Notes under the pieces: generated by a model | What the model was told of the DNA's origin: nothing | Seen by the model: the letters and a program-made list of their open reading frames with translations, nothing else | Database searches by the model: none | Made by a program: the position numbers and the translations under genes | Origin: Candidatus Nanopelagicales bacterium | GTDB taxonomy: Bacteria > Actinomycetota > Actinomycetes > S36-B12 | NCBI GenBank assembly: GCA_023264215.1 | Contig: JALQSY010000059.1 | Span: 1-9,291 of the forward strand | DNA length: 9,291 bases | Reading direction: 5' to 3' | In this document: positions 6,013 to 9,291 of the stretch, one piece after another | How positions within the stretch are numbered: position 1 is the first letter of the stretch | Layout of the letters: each line of letters starts with the position of its first letter

Positions 6013-7083
6013 CTAGGAGGCGTTCGGGATCGCGTCACCGGGCACGGCGTAGACGATGCTGGTTGTCTTCGCCTTGGTTCCCGGCTCGATCACCGCCGCA
6101 TTGCCCTTGGCGACCCTGACCGTGATCGCCAGGTTGACCGTGTCGCTGCAGCCGGGATCGTCGCTCAAGGTCAGATCAGGAATCCTGATGCTGAGCACGG
6201 CGTGATGCTGCTGCCAGGTGATCGTGGTCGTCCCTGCTCCCGTCGCAGATGTGGCCCTCGCGGTGGTGCAGGTGGCATCCGGAGTCGTCGCCACCTGGGT
6301 GAGCGTGGCCGACAGGGTCACGCGGGATGAACCATTGATCTTGGTCGAGCCGGCGCGCTTGCAGGAGGTGGGGAATGACTTCTCGATGCAGTTGGTGATC
6401 GACATGATGCTGCCGAATCGCACGGGCCCGCTTGAGTCGCTCATGTCGAATGACTGCCGGATCGTGTACGAGCGACCGGGCTTCACCACCTGATCCCTGC
6501 CCGATGAGGGCGCGCGCTGGCTCTGCGACCAGGCCGGCAGCGCCGTGCTGATGTAGAGCAGCGAGTAGGCCCGGGGATTCATCTTCTGCGTGACGATGCG
6601 GACCGTGCCCGTGCCGGTCGGCGACGAGCAATTGCCCGGCTGGCACATCATCACCGTGGCCTGGCAGTTGTGAGTGCCTGCAGCGTCGGTCACGAAGGAG
6701 AACGCCACGGGGATCGTGAACGAGGGGGCGGCCGGCCACACATTGCGCCCCGTCTCAGCGGACGTGACCCGACCGGAGGGGCTCTTGCACGACAGCGTCA
6801 CACCGACGAACAGCTCATTGGGCGACGTGCCCTTCGCGTCGAGGACGACCAATTCAGTCCCCACGAACCGCGTCTCACCGGCTTCGGCCTCGAAGTTGGC
6901 CGAGAAGAACCGGGTGTGCCTCTTCTTGGCGCTCAGCGTGGCCGTGGTCGGCGTCACGTCGACGACCTCGCCGCTCGAGTCGGACGGCGCGATCGGCTCG
7001 ATCGCCCCGACGGGCGTCACGTGGGTGAGCAGCGGCAGGAGAAGCGCGGAAGCGGCGAGGAGGAACGTGGGTCGTGAGGCCAT
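6013..7083 (-). CDS. Exported hypothetical protein with eight cysteines
   Basis: I do not recognise a family for this 356-residue protein. It starts with a clear signal peptide (FLLAASALLLPLLTHVTPVGA, cleavage likely after residue 27). The rest is rich in Thr, Ser and Val in beta-strand-like alternation. All eight cysteines are in the mature part: 99, 140, 147 and 152 in the first half, 232, 241, 272 and 312 in the second. Two similar-sized beta domains with about two disulfides each are plausible. There is no C-terminal membrane anchor, LPXTG motif or lipobox, so it is probably secreted or loosely wall-associated. An in-frame extension to 7275 is rejected, since it covers the neighbouring DUF3159 gene; TACCGT six bases before ATG 7083 supports the start. 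The VKOR gene follows 44 bases downstream and could provide its disulfides. Confidence 0.8.
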   Translation of the reverse strand: MASRPTFLLAASALLLPLLTHVTPVGAIEPIAPSDSSGEVVDVTPTTATLSAKKRHTRFFSANFEAEAGETRFVGTELVVLDAKGTSPNELFVGVTLSCKSPSGRVTSAETGRNVWPAAPSFTIPVAFSFVTDAAGTHNCQATVMMCQPGNCSSPTGTGTVRIVTQKMNPRAYSLLYISTALPAWSQSQRAPSSGRDQVVKPGRSYTIRQSFDMSDSSGPVRFGSIMSITNCIEKSFPTSCKRAGSTKINGSSRVTLSATLTQVATTPDATCTTARATSATGAGTTTITWQQHHAVLSIRIPDLTLSDDPGCSDTVNLAITVRVAKGNAAVIEPGTKAKTTSIVYAVPGDAIPNAS

Positions 7084-7089
7084 GGGTCC

Positions 7090-7095
7090 ACGGTA
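7090..7095 (-). promoter_or_regulatory. Candidate -10 element (leaderless) of the exported Cys-rich protein
   Basis: On the minus strand TACCGT, six bases (GGACCC), then ATGGC, in the same GCCGTACCGT context as the VKOR promoter. The palindrome at 7099-7114 lies just upstream of it. Confidence 0.55.
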
Positions 7096-7098
7096 CGG

Positions 7099-7114
7099 CT
7101 TAGGCCAGCCTAAG
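7099..7114. promoter_or_regulatory. Palindrome between divergent promoters, possible operator
   Basis: CTTAGGCCAGCCTAAG has six-base arms (CTTAGG/CCTAAG) around CCAG. It sits between the -10 elements of the two divergent genes at 7090-7095 (-) and 7124-7129 (+), so it would cover the spacer or -35 region of both. Its TTAGG...CCTAA half-sites recall DtxR/IdeR iron boxes, but it matches the 19-bp consensus at only about 12-13 positions. The operator role and any regulator are inference. Confidence 0.4.
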
Positions 7115-7123
7115 TCGCGTCGA

Positions 7124-7129
7124 TAGTCT
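7124..7129 (+). promoter_or_regulatory. Candidate -10 element (leaderless) of the DUF3159 gene
   Basis: TAGTCT is followed by six bases (GGAGTG) and GTG at 7136. The spacing matches the other leaderless genes here and favours GTG 7136 over the adjacent in-frame GTG at 7133. Confidence 0.5.
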
Positions 7130-7135
7130 GGAGTG

Positions 7136-7840
7136 GTGAGCCAGGCCGCCGACCGCGCTTCCGCGCACGAGCCCGATGGGGACGACTCCGCCGGCTCGCC
7201 ATCGATAGACGACCGGCACCCCCTGCGCATCCTGCTCGGCGGACCCTGGGGAGCGGTCGAGTCGATGGCTCCCACGGTGCTGTTCGTCCTGGCCTACTTC
7301 GCCTCGGGCAACAGCCTGGCCGTCGCCGTCGCGGTGGCGCTCGGCGTGGCCATCGTGCTCGCCGGGATCAAGATCGCGCGTCGCGAGAAGCCGATTCGCG
7401 TCCTCACGGGACTGCTCGGAGTCGCCGTCGCGGCCCTCTTCGCGGCGTACCAGGACGATCCCCTCGGCTTCTTCCAGATCCGCGTGCTGGCCAACATCCT
7501 CAGCGCGCTCGCCTTCGCCGGGTCGATCCTGATCCGCAGGCCGCTCATGGGGGTCATCATCGGACCGATCATGGGCACCGGGATGCGCTGGCGCCAGGAT
7601 CCGGACCTGCTCAAGGCCTACTCGCGCGTGACGTGGCTGTGGGCGATCCTCAGCCTGGTGCGCGCGGCAATCCAGATCCCGCTCATCCAGGCCGGTCAGC
7701 TCGCCTGGCTCGGTGCCACGCCCTTCCTGTTCTACGGCCTCGTCGCGATCACCATCGCGGCATCGTGGTGGGTGATCCGCAAGACACTCCCACCCGGGCA
7801 CCCCGGAATCCGCAAGCCGCAGATCCCGGCGTCCGCCTGA
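7136..7840 (+). CDS. DUF3159 domain-containing membrane protein
   Basis: A 234-residue protein of the actinobacterial DUF3159 family (PF11361), function unknown. After an acidic, soluble N-terminal tail (about 1-28) comes the family's PLRILLGGPWGAVESMAPTV region (29-48). Hydrophobic segments follow at about 43-56, 60-79, 88-104, 117-133, 165-185 and 193-213, so it is an integral membrane protein with six or so helices. The conserved ILIRRPLMGVIIG (131-143) follows the fourth helix, and basic residues fall between helices 2 and 3 (ARREKPIR). The start is GTG 7136, or GTG 7133 one codon earlier, chosen from the -10 spacing. It diverges from the exported Cys-rich protein gene across a 52-base region holding a palindrome. 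It converges with the Nei-like gene eight bases downstream. Confidence 0.87.
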   Translation: MSQAADRASAHEPDGDDSAGSPSIDDRHPLRILLGGPWGAVESMAPTVLFVLAYFASGNSLAVAVAVALGVAIVLAGIKIARREKPIRVLTGLLGVAVAALFAAYQDDPLGFFQIRVLANILSALAFAGSILIRRPLMGVIIGPIMGTGMRWRQDPDLLKAYSRVTWLWAILSLVRAAIQIPLIQAGQLAWLGATPFLFYGLVAITIAASWWVIRKTLPPGHPGIRKPQIPASA

Positions 7841-7852
7841 CGCGGGCGTCAG
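7837..7852. terminator. Short hairpin spanning both stop codons of a convergent pair
   Basis: CTGACGC-GG-GCGTCAG is a perfect 7-bp inverted repeat. Its left arm holds the TGA of the DUF3159 gene (7838-7840) and its right arm the stop of the Nei-like gene (minus strand, 7849-7851). No T-run follows on either side. It is placed where a shared bidirectional terminator would be, but the stem is short. Confidence 0.4.
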
Positions 7853-8658
7853 TGGGCCTGGCAGGTCGGGCACCAGTAGAGGTTGCGACCGGCCATGTCG
7901 GCCCAGGCGACCTCGTCGCCGCACACCAGGCAGTCGCGGCCCTCGCGGCGATAGACGTAGACCTCACCGCCATGACGGTCCCGGCGCCTGGGCCGGCCCA
8001 TCGCCCGGGGGCTGTGCTCGTCGCGGACCGTGTCGATGCGTCCTCGGCGTACGCCGTCGCGCATGAGCTCCACCAGGTCCGACCACATGTCGAGGAACTC
8101 CTCGCGACTGACCTCGCGCCCGGGTCGGTACGGGTCGATGCCGGCGCGGTACAGCGCCTCTGCCCGATAGATGTTGCCCACGCCGGCGAAGGCGGACTGG
8201 TCCATGAGCAGTGAGCCGATCGGGGCGCTGCTGCGCGAGACGCGACGCCAGGCACGCTCGGGATCGGCGTCCTTGCGGATCGGGTCGGGGCCGATGCGGG
8301 CGGTGAGAGTCGCGACCTGCTCGGGCGACAGGACCTCGCACGCCGTCGGCCCGCGCAGGTCGGCGTACGCCTGGTCGCCCTCCAGTCGCAGTCGCACCTG
8401 CCCGACCGGCTCGGGCGCGCCGCCCTTGCCGAAGGTCCACTTGCCGTACAGGCCCAGGTGCACGTGCAGCGTGCGCTCGTCGTCGAAGTCGACCAGCAGG
8501 TGCTTGCCGAGAGCGTCGGCCCTGCGGATCGTCGACCCGTCCAGCAGTGCAGCGCCGTCGGCGAATCGACCCTGCGGGCTGCTGACAGTGAGCGGTGCGC
8601 CCTTGAACGTGCGGCCAATGCGTCGCGCCTGGCGGTGGACGACGTGACCTTCGGGCAT
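7849..8658 (-). CDS. nei: Fpg/Nei family DNA glycosylase (Nei2-like)
   Basis: A 269-residue bifunctional DNA glycosylase/AP lyase of base excision repair, which removes oxidised bases. The catalytic N-terminus MPEGH is present (Pro2 nucleophile, Glu3), so the start at 8658 must be right, since Pro2 has to become exposed. SPQGRFADGA (27-36) and GKHLLVDF (51-58, Lys52 being the conserved beta-hairpin lysine) follow. The helix-two-turn-helix region is MDQSAFAGVGNIYRAEALYRAGIDP (about 152-176, Asn162). The C-terminal zinc finger is complete, with Cys243, Cys246, Cys263 and Cys266. The MPEGHVVHR start, short N-domain and GLYGKW segment resemble mycobacterial Nei2 more than MutM, so oxidised pyrimidines are the likelier substrate. 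It diverges from the DUF429 gene with only 38 bases between starts. Confidence 0.92.
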   Translation of the reverse strand: MPEGHVVHRQARRIGRTFKGAPLTVSSPQGRFADGAALLDGSTIRRADALGKHLLVDFDDERTLHVHLGLYGKWTFGKGGAPEPVGQVRLRLEGDQAYADLRGPTACEVLSPEQVATLTARIGPDPIRKDADPERAWRRVSRSSAPIGSLLMDQSAFAGVGNIYRAEALYRAGIDPYRPGREVSREEFLDMWSDLVELMRDGVRRGRIDTVRDEHSPRAMGRPRRRDRHGGEVYVYRREGRDCLVCGDEVAWADMAGRNLYWCPTCQAH

Positions 8659-8666
8659 GGGCCGTG

Positions 8667-8672
8667 AGTCTG
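8667..8672 (-). promoter_or_regulatory. Weak candidate -10 element of the Nei-like gene
   Basis: On the minus strand CAGACT ends eight bases before the ATG. It is a CANNNT variant, and no SD is present. Weaker evidence than for the TANNNT promoters. Confidence 0.25.
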
Positions 8673-8684
8673 CCACCGGTCTGA

Positions 8685-8690
8685 CACCAT
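8685..8690 (+). promoter_or_regulatory. Weak candidate -10 element of the DUF429 gene
   Basis: CACCAT lies exactly six bases before ATG 8697, the same spacing as other leaderless genes here, but it deviates from TANNNT at the first base. Confidence 0.3.
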
Positions 8691-8696
8691 CGCAGC

Positions 8697-9291
8697 ATGC
8701 GCGTGGCCGGGGTCGATGGTCGTCGGGGCGGCTGGGTGCTCGCTGTCGTCGACCTCTCCGCGCCACCTCGCCTGGAGTCGCTGGACTACGTCGCCCCGCT
8801 CGCGCCGGCCCTCGCCGACGACCTGGCGGTCATCGCGATCGACATGCCCATCGGCCTGTCCGACGCCGGCACCCGCGAGTGCGATACGGCGGCTCGCCGA
8901 CTGCTCCGGCCGCACGCCTCGCGCGTGTTCCCGGCTCCGCCGCGCGCGGCACTGGGCCACGCGGGCGACTACGCCGCTGCCTGCGAAGCCTCGCGCAGTG
9001 CGGGGGGCAAGGCGATCTCGCGCCAGACATGGAATCTCCTGCCGGCCATCGCCGAGATCGACGCGCTCGCCGACGACGGTCGCCTCGTCGAATGCCATCC
9101 GGAGATCGCGTTCGCGCTCATGCAGGGCCATCCGGTGGACGAGCGCAAGAAGACGCCGGAGGGACGCGCGGTGCGGCTGGAACTGCTGCGCCGATGGCTG
9201 CCGGGCCTGGCAGATCCGGCGTACGGCGACGACGGCCTCGATGCCCTCGCCTGCGCATGGTCGGCCGCGCGGGTGGCCACCGGGAGCGCGA
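8697..9291 (+). CDS. DUF429 domain-containing protein (predicted RNase H-like nuclease), 5' part
   Basis: The frame opens with ATG at 8697 and stays open to the window edge, giving 198 residues without a stop. Most of the family length is probably present. The sequence begins MRVAGVDGRRGGWVLAVVDL, the typical GVDG..GGW strand of PF04250. AIDMPIGLSD follows (about 47-56), then CDTAARRLL, SRVFPAPPRAAL, ISRQTWNLLPAIAEID, VECHPEIAFALM, RKKTPEGRAVRLELL and DDGLDALACAWSA near the visible end. The aspartates in GVDG and AIDMP fit an RNase H-like fold, and the family is annotated as predicted nuclease; its substrate is unknown. It is divergent from the Nei-like glycosylase and may share the control region, so a role in nucleic acid maintenance is possible but unproven. 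Confidence 0.88.
   Translation, partial: MRVAGVDGRRGGWVLAVVDLSAPPRLESLDYVAPLAPALADDLAVIAIDMPIGLSDAGTRECDTAARRLLRPHASRVFPAPPRAALGHAGDYAAACEASRSAGGKAISRQTWNLLPAIAEIDALADDGRLVECHPEIAFALMQGHPVDERKKTPEGRAVRLELLRRWLPGLADPAYGDDGLDALACAWSAARVATGSA

Noticed and set aside
7099..7114. Firm DtxR/IdeR box assignment
   Set aside because: Only about 12-13 of 19 consensus positions match and the dyad is shorter than a true box, so it is listed only as a possible operator.
7084..7275. 64-codon N-terminal extension of the exported Cys-rich protein
   Set aside because: It would bury a clear signal peptide inside the protein and overlap the DUF3159 coding region on the opposite strand; the -10 hexamer lies just before ATG 7083.
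7749..9131. Long minus-strand open frame (460 codons) across the Nei-like and DUF429 region
   Set aside because: It is out of frame with the Nei-like gene, which has full family motifs, and it is composed of low-complexity Arg/Ala/Ser/Thr sequence typical of antisense or shifted frames in high-GC DNA.

Overview
This is a gene-dense window of about 9.3 kb and very high GC content. It reads as chromosomal DNA of a high-GC Actinomycetota member, perhaps Propionibacteriales or Micrococcales, though lower ranks cannot be assigned by eye. The reasons are the mix of families (a DUF3159 membrane protein, a Nei2-like glycosylase, an actinobacterial-style VKOR protein, a CapA-like protein), the strong G/C preference at third codon positions, and many apparently leaderless genes. 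I see no RNA genes, mobile element, CRISPR array or phage gene, and no gene-free stretch above 300 bases.

Left part (1-1215, + strand): the 3' end of a small, probably membrane-associated protein stops inside a perfect 22-bp inverted repeat (283-335). A tight two-gene unit follows: a PF06684 (DUF1185) 'amino acid synthesis' family protein and an EthD-domain protein. Both have Shine-Dalgarno sequences. Middle-left (1212-4161): an SRPBCC-fold protein (-) diverges from a large 820-aa dimethylglycine/sarcosine dehydrogenase-like enzyme (+), an FAD domain fused to a GcvT-type folate domain. This suggests the neighbourhood handles small N-methylated amines or other amino-acid-derived carbon, but no substrate can be fixed.

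Middle-right (4158-7083, all -): in transcription order, an exported 356-aa protein with eight cysteines and no recognised family, a VKOR-family disulfide-forming membrane protein, and an exported CapA-like protein. The first two share an identical GCCGTACCGT box six bases before the start codon. A hypothesis is that VKOR supplies the disulfides of its exported neighbour. Right part (7136-9291): a DUF3159 membrane protein (+), a Nei2-like Fpg/Nei DNA glycosylase (-), and a divergent DUF429 predicted nuclease (+) that runs off the window.

Two architectural features stand out. First, eight genes have a TANNNT or CANNNT -10-like hexamer 6-8 bases before the chosen start codon, which predicts leaderless mRNAs; the DUF1185 and EthD genes instead have SD motifs. 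This pattern helped fix the starts. Second, all three convergent gene pairs are packed tail to tail, two with overlapping stop codons and one eight bases apart, and two of the junctions carry short palindromes. I found no clear undescribed multi-gene system. The best candidates for novelty are the 22-bp hairpin, the Cys-rich protein with VKOR, and the DUF1185-EthD unit.
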